A stretch of DNA of 64,000 bases from Pseudomonas helmanticensis (GTDB lineage: Bacteria; Pseudomonadota; Gammaproteobacteria; Pseudomonadales; Pseudomonadaceae), in contig NZ_FXUY01000001.1 in the NCBI RefSeq assembly GCF_900182985.1, positions 2,108,001 to 2,172,000 on the forward strand, read 5' to 3'. The notes beneath the pieces are model-generated. The model was not told the DNA's origin. It searched no databases and saw only the letters and a list, made by a program, of their open reading frames with translations. Shown here one piece after another: positions 55,502-64,000 of the stretch. Position 1 is the stretch's first letter; every line of letters begins with the position of its first letter. The position numbers and the translations under genes are program-made.

Positions 55502-56218
55502 TCATTCCGTGGTACTCGGACTCCAGAACGCCTGCACCACCAATGCCGACGTCGAGATCCGCGCCACCAGTGCGTCGAGTTCATCGCCATCGACCGAGGT
55601 GGTCGCCAGCGTGGCTTCAATCTCGATTTCATCGGCGCCGAAGGCATGCACGTCGACATCGCTGGCCGGGTAGTTGCTGCGTTCCAGTTCCGCTTCGAGC
55701 AGGGCAAACACAGCGGTTTGCTGTGAGCGACGGGCGATGACGTAGACGATGTTGGTGACTTCCGCCGAGACCACGTCCAGTGGCTGACGGTTGATGTTGT
55801 TGACGATCGGCCGCAGCAAGGTATTGGCAGCGAGGATGAACAGCGTGCCGAGCACGGCTTCTGCGAGCAGGTCGGCACCGGCACAGGCGCCGACCGCCGC
55901 CGAAGTCCACAGGGTCGCGGCGGTGTTGAGGCCGCGCACGTTGCCCTCTTCGCGCATGATCACCCCGGCACCGAGAAAGCCTATCCCGGAGACCACGTAG
56001 GCAACCACGCGCACTGCGCCTTCGGCACCGGCGAGACGGTTGGCCATGTCGACGAAAATCGCCGCGCCGACGGCGACCAGTACGTTGGTGCGCAGGCCGG
56101 CGGTTCGTTGCCGGTACTGGCGCTCAAAACCGATCAGGCCGCCGAGAATGAAGGCGGCGCTGAGGCTGACGAGGGTGTCGAGCAGCGAATCGAGGTTGAG
56201 GTTGTTGATGGCTTGCAT
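55502..56218 (-). CDS. mgtC: MgtC/SapB family membrane protein
   Basis: 238 residues from MQAINNLNLDSLLDTLV, with AAGGAG six bases upstream. Hydrophobic segments include LGGLIGFERQYRQRTAGLRTNVLVAVGAA, the MgtC hallmark (conserved Arg/Thr/Asn), then VVSGIGFLGAGVIMREEGNVRGLNTAATLW. The C-terminal soluble part (TNIVYVIARRSQQTAVFALLEAELE) is an ACT-like domain. MgtC proteins limit the F1Fo ATP synthase under Mg2+ starvation. It follows mgtA on the same strand, separated by a REP element. Confidence 0.9.
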   Translation of the reverse strand: MQAINNLNLDSLLDTLVSLSAAFILGGLIGFERQYRQRTAGLRTNVLVAVGAAIFVDMANRLAGAEGAVRVVAYVVSGIGFLGAGVIMREEGNVRGLNTAATLWTSAAVGACAGADLLAEAVLGTLFILAANTLLRPIVNNINRQPLDVVSAEVTNIVYVIARRSQQTAVFALLEAELERSNYPASDVDVHAFGADEIEIEATLATTSVDGDELDALVARISTSALVVQAFWSPSTTE

Positions 56219-56286
56219 CGTCATCTCCTTGAATACACACAAACCCTTCGTCGGGCCTGCTTGAAATTCACTTGAAACACCCATCT

Positions 56287-56373
56287 CTGTAGGAGCTGCC
56301 GCAGGCTGCGATCTTTTGCTGTTGCCTTTTAAAAACAACATCAACAGATCGCAGCCTTCGGCAGCTCCTACAG
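56287..56373. repeat. REP-like inverted repeat pair between mgtA and mgtC
   Basis: CTGTAGGAGCTGCCGCAGGCTGCGATCTTTTG and its near complement ending CTCCTACAG. It lies within the 163-base gap of the mgtA-mgtC pair, where it may stabilise the upstream message. Confidence 0.9.
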
Positions 56374-56381
56374 GGGCAGCA

Positions 56382-59081
56382 TTACTGCCAGCCGAAGCGG
56401 CGGATGTAGAAGCCTTTCACCGCCTGGGTCAGCGCCATGTACGCCAGCAGGATCACCGGCAGGAACACGAAGTACAGCGACGGCAGTGCCTGCAGTTTGA
56501 AGTAGTGCGCCAGCGGCCCCATCGGCAGGAAGATCCCCACCGCCATGATGATTCCGGTCATCACCAGCAGCGGCATGGCTGCGCGGCTTTGCAGGAACGG
56601 AATCTTCGGCGTGCGGATCATGTGCACGATCAGCGTCTGGGTCAGCAACCCGACCACGAACCAGCCGGACTGAAACAGCGTCTGGTGATCCGGGGTGTTG
56701 GCATCGAATACGTACCACATCAAGGCGAACGTGGTGATGTCGAAGATCGAACTGATCGGGCCGAAGAACAGCATGAAGCGCCCGACGTCACCCGGCTGCC
56801 AGCGTTGCGGTTTTTTCAGCATTTCCTCATCAACGTTATCGAACGGAATCGCAATCTGCGAAATGTCGTAGAGCAGGTTTTGCACAAGCAAGTGCATCGG
56901 CAGCATTGGCAGGAACGGAATGAACGCACTGGCGACCAATACCGAGAAGACGTTGCCGAAGTTGGAACTGGCGGTCATCTTGATGTACTTGAGCATGTTG
57001 GCGAAGGTGCGCCGCCCTTCGAGCACGCCCTCCTCCAGCACCATCAGGCTCTTTTCCAGGAGGATGATGTCGGCCGCTTCCTTGGCGATGTCCACCGCGC
57101 TGTCCACGGAAATACCAATGTCGGCGGTGCGCAGCGCTGGCGCGTCGTTGATGCCGTCGCCCATGAACCCGACCACGTGGCCGTTGCCTTTAAGGATGCG
57201 CACGATGCGCTCCTTGTGCGACGGTGTCAGTTTGGCGAAGACGTTGGTGGTCTCTACGGCCACGGCCAGTTCGGCATCGCTCATGCGTTCAACGTCATTG
57301 CCCAGCAGCAGGCCTTGTTGCGCGAGGCCGACTTCGCGGCAGATCTTCGCCGTCACCAGCTCGTTGTCGCCGGTCAGCACTTTTACCGCCACGCCATGTT
57401 CGGCCAAGGCTTTGAGCGCTGGTGCGGTGCTTTCCTTCGGTGGATCGAGAAACGCCACGTAGCCGATCAGCGTCAGTTCATTTTCATCAGCCAGACTGTA
57501 GATTTCCCGACCTTCAGGCATCGAGCGTGCGGCCACGGCCACTACGCGTAAGCCTTCAGCGTTGAATGCTGCGGTGACCTGACGAATCCGGGTCAGCAAT
57601 TCATCGCTCAAGGCTTCATCGACCTCGCCATGACGCACGCGGCTGCACACCGCCAAGACTTCTTCTACCGCACCTTTGCAGATCAACTGATGTGGCTGGC
57701 CACGCCCTTCGACCACCACCGACATGCGCCGACGATTGAAGTCGAACGGGATCTCGTCGACCTTGCGAAACGCCGTGCCGACTTTCAGTTCGCGGTGGAT
57801 TTCCACGTGTTCCAGCACCGCGACATCTAGCAGGTTTTTCAGGCCGGTCTGGTAGTAGCTGTTGAGATAGGCCATTTCCAACACGTCATCGGAATCGGCG
57901 CCCCAGACGTCGACATTACGCGCGAGGAAGATCTTGTCCTGGGTCAGCGTGCCGGTCTTGTCGGTGCACAGCACATCCATGGCACCGAAGTTCTGGATCG
58001 CATCGAGACGTTTGACGATGACTTTTTTGCGCGACAGGAACACCGCGCCTTTGGCCAGCGTCGAGGTGACGATCATCGGCAGCATTTCCGGGGTCAGGCC
58101 GACGGCAATCGACAGCGCGAACAGCAGTGCTTCCGTCCAGTCGCCCTTGGTGAAACCGTTGATGAACAACACCAGCGGCGCCATGACGAACATGAAGCGG
58201 ATCAACAGCCAGCTGACTTTGTTGACACCTTGCTGGAACGACGTCACCCCGCGATCAGTAGCGCCAACGCGCTGGGCCAGCGCACCGAAATAAGTGCTGT
58301 TGCCGGTGGTGAGAATCACCGCCACCGCCGTGCCAGACACCACGTTGGTACCCATGAACAGGATGTTGTCCAGCTCCAGCGGGTTGCGCGTGTCGCGATC
58401 AGCCTGACGCGGAAACTTCTCGACCGGCATTGATTCACCGGTCATTGCGGCTTGGCTGACGAACAGATCCTTGGCGCTGAGTACCCGGCAATCGGCAGGA
58501 ATCATGTCGCCGGCCGAGAGCACGATCAGATCGCCCGGCACCAATTGCTTGATCGGCAATTCGCTGCGTGGCGCGTCTCGGCGCAGCACCGTCGCGGTGT
58601 TGCTGACCATGGCTTTCAGCGCGTCAGCGGCCTGGTTGGATTTGCTTTCCTGCCAGAAGCGCAGCAGCGTCGACAGCACCACCATGGAGAAAATCACCAC
58701 AGCGGCCTTGAGGTCTTCGGTCAGCCACGAGATCACCGCCAACAGGGTCAGCAGCAGGTTGAACGGGTTTTTGTAGCAGTGCCACAGGTGAATCCACCAT
58801 GGCAGCGGCTGCTCGTGTTCGACTTCGTTGAGGCCGTATTGCGCACGCAGCGCATCGACTTCGAAATCGGTCAGGCCATCGGAATGCGTGCCCAATGACG
58901 ACAGCAGCACGCCGCTGTCGCAATGCGCGGCATCGACCAGGGTGTTGGCCAGCGTGGGCGGGACTTCACGGCTGACCGTGGTGTCGTTGATCGATTCCAG
59001 CAGCGCCAGGCGACGGAAGTGTCGGGCGATGTGGCGGGTCCGCAGAAAACCTGCGAAGAATTCCTTGAGCGTAAGTTTCAT
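56382..59081 (-). CDS. mgtA: Mg2+-importing P-type ATPase MgtA
   Basis: 899 residues from MKLTLKEFFAGFLRTRHI. Actuator motif AMTGESMPVEKF, phosphorylation motif DVLCTDKTGTLTQDKI (Asp about 380), KVLTGDNELVTAKI and hinge FMGDGINDAPALRTADIG are all present, as is VGLTPEMLPMIVTS in membrane segment 4. Length and motifs fit P3B-type Mg2+ importers (MgtA/MgtB). Its soluble N-terminus is typical. The message probably has a long leader (see 59242 and 59510). mgtC follows in the same direction. Confidence 0.94.
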   Translation of the reverse strand: MKLTLKEFFAGFLRTRHIARHFRRLALLESINDTTVSREVPPTLANTLVDAAHCDSGVLLSSLGTHSDGLTDFEVDALRAQYGLNEVEHEQPLPWWIHLWHCYKNPFNLLLTLLAVISWLTEDLKAAVVIFSMVVLSTLLRFWQESKSNQAADALKAMVSNTATVLRRDAPRSELPIKQLVPGDLIVLSAGDMIPADCRVLSAKDLFVSQAAMTGESMPVEKFPRQADRDTRNPLELDNILFMGTNVVSGTAVAVILTTGNSTYFGALAQRVGATDRGVTSFQQGVNKVSWLLIRFMFVMAPLVLFINGFTKGDWTEALLFALSIAVGLTPEMLPMIVTSTLAKGAVFLSRKKVIVKRLDAIQNFGAMDVLCTDKTGTLTQDKIFLARNVDVWGADSDDVLEMAYLNSYYQTGLKNLLDVAVLEHVEIHRELKVGTAFRKVDEIPFDFNRRRMSVVVEGRGQPHQLICKGAVEEVLAVCSRVRHGEVDEALSDELLTRIRQVTAAFNAEGLRVVAVAARSMPEGREIYSLADENELTLIGYVAFLDPPKESTAPALKALAEHGVAVKVLTGDNELVTAKICREVGLAQQGLLLGNDVERMSDAELAVAVETTNVFAKLTPSHKERIVRILKGNGHVVGFMGDGINDAPALRTADIGISVDSAVDIAKEAADIILLEKSLMVLEEGVLEGRRTFANMLKYIKMTASSNFGNVFSVLVASAFIPFLPMLPMHLLVQNLLYDISQIAIPFDNVDEEMLKKPQRWQPGDVGRFMLFFGPISSIFDITTFALMWYVFDANTPDHQTLFQSGWFVVGLLTQTLIVHMIRTPKIPFLQSRAAMPLLVMTGIIMAVGIFLPMGPLAHYFKLQALPSLYFVFLPVILLAYMALTQAVKGFYIRRFGWQ

Positions 59082-59241
59082 GGCTGTTGCCCCTATGGTC
59101 AGCCGGGAAACCGTCAAGCAGGTACGGCCGCGCCTCTGCCGCCGGAAAAACCGGCACGGCAAGGCCTGGCGCGCCGGTCAGAAAAGACAGGCGTGTCGAT
59201 AGGGCTGCGATCACGACTGTGCAGTCGAAATCACGCTCTGT

Positions 59242-59289
59242 TCAGCGTCGATGAGAAGGAACGTCCAGACATGGCCCAGGACGGGGCAT
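59242..59289 (-). CDS. Possible proline-rich leader peptide in the mgtA 5' region
   Basis: ATG at 59289 opens a 15-codon frame, MPRPGPCLDVPSHRR, in the 5' region of mgtA, 160 bases before the mgtA start. It holds four Pro codons, three of them alternating near the start, then paired Arg. Salmonella MgtL is a Pro- and Arg-rich peptide of similar size in the same place. No good ribosome binding site is visible, so this is a suggestion only. Confidence 0.25.
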   Translation of the reverse strand: MPRPGPCLDVPSHRR

Positions 59290-59509
59290 GCACGGGATGC
59301 CGCTGCTCGCTTTTACGGCGAGACAACGACAGAGAAAGTCTGCGCGTTATCTTGCCGAGAATCTGCCGGTTACCGAGACCGGCCGACAACTGTCACTCGA
59401 ACAAGTACCCACTGTGGGTCTCCGCTATTGATGAAAACGCGCGAAGCTTACGCCCCGATGTCTGGAGAGTAAACCCGCAACAGGCAGTGTGTCGGGGAAT
59501 GTGGCGGGT

Positions 59510-59527
59510 GTTCAGGAAGGGTTCAGG
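59510..59527 (+). promoter_or_regulatory. PhoP-box-like direct repeat upstream of mgtA
   Basis: GTTCAGG at 59510 and GTTCAGG at 59521 are repeated with an 11-base period, the form of a PhoP box. They lie 429 bases before the mgtA start. The rest of the 599-base gap (59082-59680) holds several small hairpins (for example GCCGGT/ACCGGC near 59385) but no supported gene except the possible peptide at 59242. Confidence 0.4.
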
Positions 59528-59529
59528 AT

Positions 59530-59640
59530 GATCGTTCCCACGCGCAGCAAAGGAATGCAGCCTGGGACGCTCCGCGCCCTATCGAAGGCCGAACGCGGAG
59601 CGTCCGTTGAGGCATTCCCACGCAGAGCGTGGGAACGATC
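59530..59640. repeat. GATCGTTCCCACGC inverted repeat element, second copy
   Basis: GATCGTTCCCACGC faces GCGTGGGAACGATC, with inner GGACGCTCCGCG / GCGGAGCGTCC arms. Same element as 8668-8773 and, as there, adjacent to a single REP arm. It lies downstream of pvdA. Confidence 0.88.
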
Positions 59641-59644
59641 TCGA

Positions 59645-59674
59645 TGTAGGAGCTGCCGAAGGCTGCGATCTTTT
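59645..59674. repeat. Single REP arm downstream of pvdA
   Basis: TGTAGGAGCTGCCGAAGGCTGCGATCTTTT without a partner, 7 bases after the pvdA stop on the minus strand. Confidence 0.8.
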
Positions 59675-59680
59675 CGCCTT

Positions 59681-61015
59681 TTAGCTGGCAGTCGCCAACA
59701 ACAGATCCGCCATCGACCGATGCCCACGGTTCTTGCCGTGTTCATACAACGAACCGGCAATCTCGTCCGCGCGGATCGGCAACACCGACAGCAGCGTGTC
59801 GCTCAGACCATGGCTGGCCTGGCAGAAGCCCTGCATGTAGATGCCGGCCTTGCAGCGCTCGTCGGTGATCAGTTTGTAGTTGCGATCCACTTCGAAGTCG
59901 CCGAGGTATTCTTCCAGCGGCGCCAGCAGTTTGCGGTGCATCTGGCGCTCGTAACCGGTAGCCAATACCACCGCATCGTAGTTGCGCACGGTGACTTCGC
60001 CAGTGGCGTTATTGCGCACGGCCAGTTCGATACCGTTTTCGGTCGCGGTCGCGCTTTGAACGGTGGTCAGGGTGCGGAACGCGTGACGGGCAACACCCGA
60101 GACTTTCTGGCGATAGAAGATCCCGTAGATGCGCTCGATCAGGTCGATGTCGACCACCGAGTAGTTGGTGTTGTGGTACTCGTTGACCAGACGCTCACGC
60201 TCGGCGCTGTTCTGCTGGAACACCAGGTCGGTGAACTCCGGCGAGAACACTTCGTTGACAAACGGGCTGTCGTCCGCAGGCTTGAGTGCCGAGCCGCGCA
60301 GGATCATGTCGACCTGCACCGACGGGAACGAATCGTTGAGGTCAATGAACGCTTCCGCCGCGCTCTGCCCACCACCGATGATCGCAATGCTCATCGGCTG
60401 ATTGTTGACGCATGGCTGCTTGGCCATTTGCGACAAGTATTGCGAGTGGTGGAACACCCGGGTGTCACCCTTCAGCGCCTTGAACGCCTCCGGAATACGC
60501 GGCGTGCCGCCGGCGCTGACCACCACCGAACGGGTCGTGCGCACATGTTGCAGGCCGTCGCTGCCACGGGAAATAACGCGCAGCGCTTCAACCTGATGGT
60601 TGTGCAGCACCGGTTCGATGGTCAGCACTTCTTCGCCGTAACGGCTCTGCTCGGTGAACTGCCCGGCGACCCAGCGCAGGTAGTCGTTGTACTCCATGCG
60701 GCACGGGTAGAAGGTGCCGAGGTTGATGAAGTCGACCAGACGGCCGTGGTATTTCAGATAGTTGACGAACGAATACGGGCTGGTCGGATTGCGCAGGGTC
60801 ACCAGATCCTTGAGGAAGGAAATCTGCAACTCGCTTTGCGTCGACAGGGTGTTGCCGTGCCAGCTGTAGTCAGCCTGCTTGTCGAGGAACAGTACATCCA
60901 GCTCGCCATGGGTCGGGCCGCGCTCTTGCAGAGCGATGGCCAGCGCCAGGTTCGAAGGGCCGAAACCGACGCCGATCAGGTCGTGAACGATGGGCGATGC
61001 AATTGCCTGAGTCAT
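59681..61015 (-). CDS. pvdA: L-ornithine N5-monooxygenase PvdA
   Basis: 444 residues from MTQAIASPIVHDLIGVGFGPSNLALAI, which holds the FAD motif GxGPxN. The NADPH motif is IAIIGGGQSAAEAF (about 213-225) and the C-terminal ATGYERQ motif is present. SELQISFLKDLVTLRNPTSPYSFVNYL is typical of ornithine hydroxylases. It hydroxylates ornithine for the pyoverdine peptide. A perfect PvdS promoter lies 100 bases upstream, so expression is iron-regulated. GAGGACA precedes the ATG. Length agrees with P. aeruginosa PvdA (443). Confidence 0.95.
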   Translation of the reverse strand: MTQAIASPIVHDLIGVGFGPSNLALAIALQERGPTHGELDVLFLDKQADYSWHGNTLSTQSELQISFLKDLVTLRNPTSPYSFVNYLKYHGRLVDFINLGTFYPCRMEYNDYLRWVAGQFTEQSRYGEEVLTIEPVLHNHQVEALRVISRGSDGLQHVRTTRSVVVSAGGTPRIPEAFKALKGDTRVFHHSQYLSQMAKQPCVNNQPMSIAIIGGGQSAAEAFIDLNDSFPSVQVDMILRGSALKPADDSPFVNEVFSPEFTDLVFQQNSAERERLVNEYHNTNYSVVDIDLIERIYGIFYRQKVSGVARHAFRTLTTVQSATATENGIELAVRNNATGEVTVRNYDAVVLATGYERQMHRKLLAPLEEYLGDFEVDRNYKLITDERCKAGIYMQGFCQASHGLSDTLLSVLPIRADEIAGSLYEHGKNRGHRSMADLLLATAS

Positions 61016-61114
61016 TTCCAGTGTCCTCTGGATGAACCCCTCAACAAGGGGCAAGGAGAGCCTAAGTGACCTGACCGGCCTTGAGCAGGACAGCAGGTCG
61101 TCTGTTGAGTAGGA

Positions 61115-61138
61115 ACGAGGAAAGTGAAATAAAATTTA
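61115..61138 (-). promoter_or_regulatory. PvdS (iron starvation) promoter of pvdA
   Basis: On the minus strand TAAAT (61134-61138) and CGT (61115-61117) are separated by exactly 16 bases, the consensus of PvdS-dependent promoters. It lies just beyond the stop of the upstream sigma gene. Confidence 0.88.
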
Positions 61139-61149
61139 ACGGCGACGGC

Positions 61150-61632
61150 TCAATGGGCATCCCATTGTTTGATGCGCAGGCGGCAGTGCTTCATCGCGTT
61201 GACGATGTGTTTTTCCACCAGCGCCTTGGAGATACCAAGGTGTTCGGCGATCTCCAGATGCGACAAACCTTCGATTTTGCGCAGCAAAAAACTTTCACGA
61301 CAGGCTGCAGACAATTCGGCCAATGCCCGCTGGAGCATCTCCAGGCGCTGGCCATGATCGAGGGTATTGTGCGGTGACGGGGTGAAATAGCGTTCTTCGC
61401 TGTCGAGCACTTCCAGCGATTCGACCTGACGCAGGGCATTGCGCCGATGATCGTCGATCACCAGATTGAGTGCCGTGCGATAAAGAAAGGCCCGGGGCTG
61501 CTCGATCGGCGTGTCGCTGGAACGTTCCAGCACACGCAAATAGGCGTCATGCACCACATCTTCGGCAATCTGGCGATTGCCGAGTTTGGCGTTAAGGAAA
61601 CACACCAACTCGCGATAGTAGTTTTCCAACAT
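61150..61632 (-). CDS. fpvI: FpvI-type ECF sigma factor
   Basis: 160 residues from MLENYYRELVCFLNAKLG. Region 2 reads NRQIAEDVVHDAYLRVLE and PRAFLYRTALNLVIDDHRR. Region 4 reads LSAACRESFLLRKIEGLSHLEIAEHLGISKALVEKHI. Size and sequence resemble FpvI, the sigma factor that directs ferripyoverdine receptor synthesis, and the pyoverdine context agrees. Its partners fpvR and fpvA are not in the window. A Fur-like box lies about 100 bases upstream. It could be another iron-starvation sigma of the same group. Confidence 0.8.
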   Translation of the reverse strand: MLENYYRELVCFLNAKLGNRQIAEDVVHDAYLRVLERSSDTPIEQPRAFLYRTALNLVIDDHRRNALRQVESLEVLDSEERYFTPSPHNTLDHGQRLEMLQRALAELSAACRESFLLRKIEGLSHLEIAEHLGISKALVEKHIVNAMKHCRLRIKQWDAH

Positions 61633-61735
61633 GACTCCCGGCCGCAAGACTGCTGCGGTTTATGTCCTTTTTAACCCGATCCGCGATGGCGATTTGGGCA
61701 GTAGCACGATAGTGGCAACTTGAGGCGCGTAATTT

Positions 61736-61749
61736 ATAGTAATTCTCAT
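61736..61749 (-). promoter_or_regulatory. Candidate Fur box before fpvI-type gene
   Basis: On the minus strand ATGAGAATTACTAT matches 11 of 14 positions of the Fur consensus core ATGATAATCATTAT. It is in the 324-base divergent region between the sigma gene and the exporter. Confidence 0.55.
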
Positions 61750-61824
61750 ATAGATTTAAAGTGGCGTTTGTCTTTGCCCGATAAATAATGCCGCTCTATA
61801 CCTGTAACATCCTGTGTCTCCGCT

Positions 61825-61848
61825 TAAATTCCCCGCGACTTTCATCGT
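61825..61848 (+). promoter_or_regulatory. PvdS (iron starvation) promoter of pvdRT-type exporter
   Basis: TAAAT (61825-61829) and CGT (61846-61848) are separated by exactly 16 bases. It lies 108 bases before the exporter start. Confidence 0.85.
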
Positions 61849-61956
61849 TTACAGGACAGCTCCCCGTGTCTGTCGCTTGCCGCGACAGCGTTCAGCCGCC
61901 CCTTTTTTTGCGTGCCACTTGAACGACGGGCCGAATTCCACTGGCCGGAACCCTGC

Positions 61957-63132
61957 ATGAAACGTCCCCGCCCCGCCCGACGCGCGCTGCTCGTAGCCCT
62001 TTGTCTGATTCCTGTTGTTGCCTACGCCGCCTGGCAGATCATGCCGCCGGGCCGGGACAAATTCACCACCGTGCAAGTCAGTCGCGGCGACATCGAAAGC
62101 AGCGTGACCGCGCTGGGCACCCTGCAACCACGGCGTTACGTGGATGTCGGCGCGCAGGCGTCGGGGCAGATCCAGAAGATCCATGTGGAAGTCGGCGACG
62201 TGGTCAAGGAAGGCCAACTGTTGGTGGAAATCGATCCGTCGACGCAGAAAGCCAAGCTCGACGCCGGGCAGTTTTCCATCGAGAACCTCAAGGCCCAGCT
62301 GCAAGAGCAACGCGCGCAGCACGAGCTGGCGCAGCAGAAATATCAACGCCAGCAGAACCTGGCAGCCGGCGGCGCGACCCGCGAAGAAGACGTGCAGACC
62401 GCCCGCGCCGAACTGAAAGCCACCCAGGCGCGCATCGACATGTTCCAGGCGCAGATCCGCCAGGCCCAGGCCAGCCTGCGCAGCGATCAGGCCGAACTCG
62501 GTTACACCCGAATCTACGCGCCGATGTCCGGCACCGTGGTCAACATCGACGCCCGTGAAGGCCAGACCCTCAACGCCCAGCAGCAGACCCCGCTGATCCT
62601 GCGCATCGCCAAACTGTCGCCCATGACCGTCTGGGCGGAAGTGTCCGAAGCCGACATCGGCCACGTCAAACCCGGCATGAACGCCTACTTCACCACCCTC
62701 AGCGGCGGCAGTCGGCGCTGGGCCAGCACCGTGCGGCAGATCCTTCCGGTGCCACCGAAACCGCTGGACCAGACCAGCCAGGGCGGTGGCAGCCCGAACA
62801 GTACGAGCAAGAGCGGCAGCGGCCGCGTGGTCCTCTACACAGTCCTGCTCGACGTCGAAAACAGCGACAACGCGCTGATGGCCGAAATGACCACCCAGGT
62901 ATTTTTTGTCGCTGGCAACGCCAAGGACGTACTCACCGCACCGGTCGCCGCACTGCACAACGAAGGTCAGGTGGCCGGTAACCAAACCGCGCGGGTCGTG
63001 GCGAAGAACGGCGACATCGAGCATCGTCAGGTGCGCACCGGTCTCAGCGACCGCTTGCAGGTGCAGATTCTCGACGGCTTGAAGGAAGGCGATCACCTGT
63101 TGATCGGTCCGGCAGAGGGAAGCGGAGGCTAA
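61957..63132 (+). CDS. pvdR: PvdR-type (MacA-like) periplasmic adaptor of pyoverdine export pump
   Basis: 391 residues from MKRPRPARRALLVALCL, with one N-terminal span. Lipoyl half VDVGAQASGQIQKIHVEVGDVVKEGQLLVEID, an Ala/Gln-rich coiled coil (about 100-190) and LGYTRIYAPMSGTVVNIDAREGQT follow, then MacA-like TVWAEVSEADIGHVKPGM. A Gly/Ser-rich loop (QGGGSPNSTSKSGSG) is inserted near 285. The MacB-like gene begins directly after the stop. With a PvdS promoter and pvdA nearby this is the PvdRT-OpmQ system, which recycles pyoverdine out of the periplasm. Confidence 0.88.
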   Translation: MKRPRPARRALLVALCLIPVVAYAAWQIMPPGRDKFTTVQVSRGDIESSVTALGTLQPRRYVDVGAQASGQIQKIHVEVGDVVKEGQLLVEIDPSTQKAKLDAGQFSIENLKAQLQEQRAQHELAQQKYQRQQNLAAGGATREEDVQTARAELKATQARIDMFQAQIRQAQASLRSDQAELGYTRIYAPMSGTVVNIDAREGQTLNAQQQTPLILRIAKLSPMTVWAEVSEADIGHVKPGMNAYFTTLSGGSRRWASTVRQILPVPPKPLDQTSQGGGSPNSTSKSGSGRVVLYTVLLDVENSDNALMAEMTTQVFFVAGNAKDVLTAPVAALHNEGQVAGNQTARVVAKNGDIEHRQVRTGLSDRLQVQILDGLKEGDHLLIGPAEGSGG

Positions 63133-64000
63133 ATGCAAACGCCGCTGATCGACCTCAAAGACATCCGCAAATCCTACGGCGGACAGGACACCCCCAAAGT
63201 TGACGTGTTGCGCGGCATCGACCTGTCGATCCACGCCGGGGAATTCGTCGCAATCGTCGGCGCCTCCGGTTCCGGCAAGTCGACGCTGATGAACATCCTC
63301 GGCTGCCTCGACCGACCGACCTCGGGCGAATACCTGTTTGCCGGCGAAAACGTTGCGCACCTGAGCAGCGACGAACTGGCCTGGCTGCGCCGCGAAGCCT
63401 TTGGCTTTGTTTTCCAGGGCTATCACCTGATTCCGTCCAGCTCGGCCCAGGAAAACGTCGAGATGCCGGCGATCTATGCCGGCACTCCGGCGGCGGCGCG
63501 TCATGCTCAAGCGGCCGCGCTGTTGCAACGCCTCGGTCTGGGCGAGCGCACCGGCAACCGACCGCACCAGTTGTCCGGCGGTCAGCAGCAGCGGGTGTCG
63601 ATCGCCCGGGCGCTGATGAACGGCGGGCACATTATTCTGGCCGACGAACCGACCGGCGCCCTCGACAGCCACAGCGGCAAAGAGGTCATGACCCTGCTCG
63701 ATGAGCTGGCGAGCCAGGGCCACGTGGTCATTCTCATCACCCACGACCGCGAAGTCGCCGCCCGCGCCAAGCGCATCATCGAAATTCGCGACGGGCTGAT
63801 CATCAGCGACAGCGCCCGCGACAATCCCGACGCGCAGACCTCGGCCAACCCCGGCGCCTTGCAGGCGGTCGATCTGCGCAAACGCCTCAGCGAAGGCGCC
63901 GAAGCCACGGGCGCCTGGAAAGGCGAACTGGTCGACGCCGTGCAAGCCGCGTGGCGGGTGATGTGGATCAACCGTTTCCGTACCGCGCTGACGTTGCTCG
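63133..64000 (+). CDS. pvdT: PvdT-type (MacB-like) ABC transporter, 3' end outside window
   Basis: The ATG at 63133 follows the TAA of the adaptor gene directly. The first 289 residues are seen: ABC domain with Walker [11 protein letters not shown] (about 41-50), Q-loop [12 protein letters not shown], signature [16 protein letters not shown], Walker [13 protein letters not shown] and the H-loop LITHDREV. It then runs into the start of the membrane domain ([17 protein letters not shown]) at the window edge. MacB-family ABC3 transporters fuse both parts. Function as the pump partner of PvdR is inferred from order and the shared PvdS promoter. Confidence 0.88.
   Translation, partial: MQTPLIDLKDIRKSYGGQDTPKVDVLRGIDLSIHAGEFVAIVGASGSGKSTLMNILGCLDRPTSGEYLFAGENVAHLSSDELAWLRREAFGFVFQGYHLIPSSSAQENVEMPAIYAGTPAAARHAQAAALLQRLGLGERTGNRPHQLSGGQQQRVSIARALMNGGHIILADEPTGALDSHSGKEVMTLLDELASQGHVVILITHDREVAARAKRIIEIRDGLIISDSARDNPDAQTSANPGALQAVDLRKRLSEGAEATGAWKGELVDAVQAAWRVMWINRFRTALTLL

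Overview
The window looks like a chromosomal segment of a fluorescent Pseudomonas (P. fluorescens group). It is GC-rich with strong codon bias. It carries a pyoverdine locus (pvdA, an FpvI-type sigma factor, a PvdRT-type exporter), a fecIRA citrate-iron system, Roc-type two-component systems and many REP-like inverted repeats (TGTAGGAGCTGCCGCAGGCT type and relatives). No rRNA, tRNA, insertion sequence, prophage or CRISPR array was seen.

Layout. 1-8.6 kb holds housekeeping and scavenging genes: two PepSY proteins, a patatin-like lipase, queD, a dehalogenase-like hydrolase, codB-codA, a DapF-fold protein lacking both catalytic cysteines, and an MFS carrier. 8.7-12.9 kb is fecI-fecR-fecA. 13.0-18.2 kb is a two-gene island in less biased DNA: a GxSxG esterase overlapping a 1459-residue caspase-NACHT-WD40 protein, with the architecture of a STAND-type anti-phage module. 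18.8-25.1 kb is a two-partner secretion pair. 25.3-28.0 kb is an emrAB-type pump. 28.2-34.7 kb holds an AhpD-like protein, a cyclic-nucleotide-gated MscS channel, two isochorismatase-fold hydrolases, a pirin, a LysR regulator and dkgB.

34.7-55.2 kb is the most coherent block. It has two BvgS/RocS-like hybrid kinases, each with a RocA/NarL-like regulator and a REC-EAL (RocR-like) protein. Two small receiver-like proteins have Asn at the phosphorylation site. The block also holds an autotransporter, two DUF4398 envelope lipoproteins (one with OmpA) and a chaperone-usher fimbrial operon. A repeated dyad, TAGGA-N4-TCYNA, lies upstream of seven of these transcription units in the same orientation and resembles an RcsB-type box. 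I infer a local regulon linking surface adhesion to c-di-GMP breakdown; no GGDEF gene is present.

55.5-59.1 kb is mgtA-mgtC with a long structured leader. 59.7-64 kb is pyoverdine biosynthesis and export, with two perfect PvdS promoters (TAAAT-N16-CGT) and a Fur-like box.

Assignments rest on reading motifs and gene order by eye; no database search was run. Genes with alternative starts are given at the start best supported by a ribosome binding site or family length.
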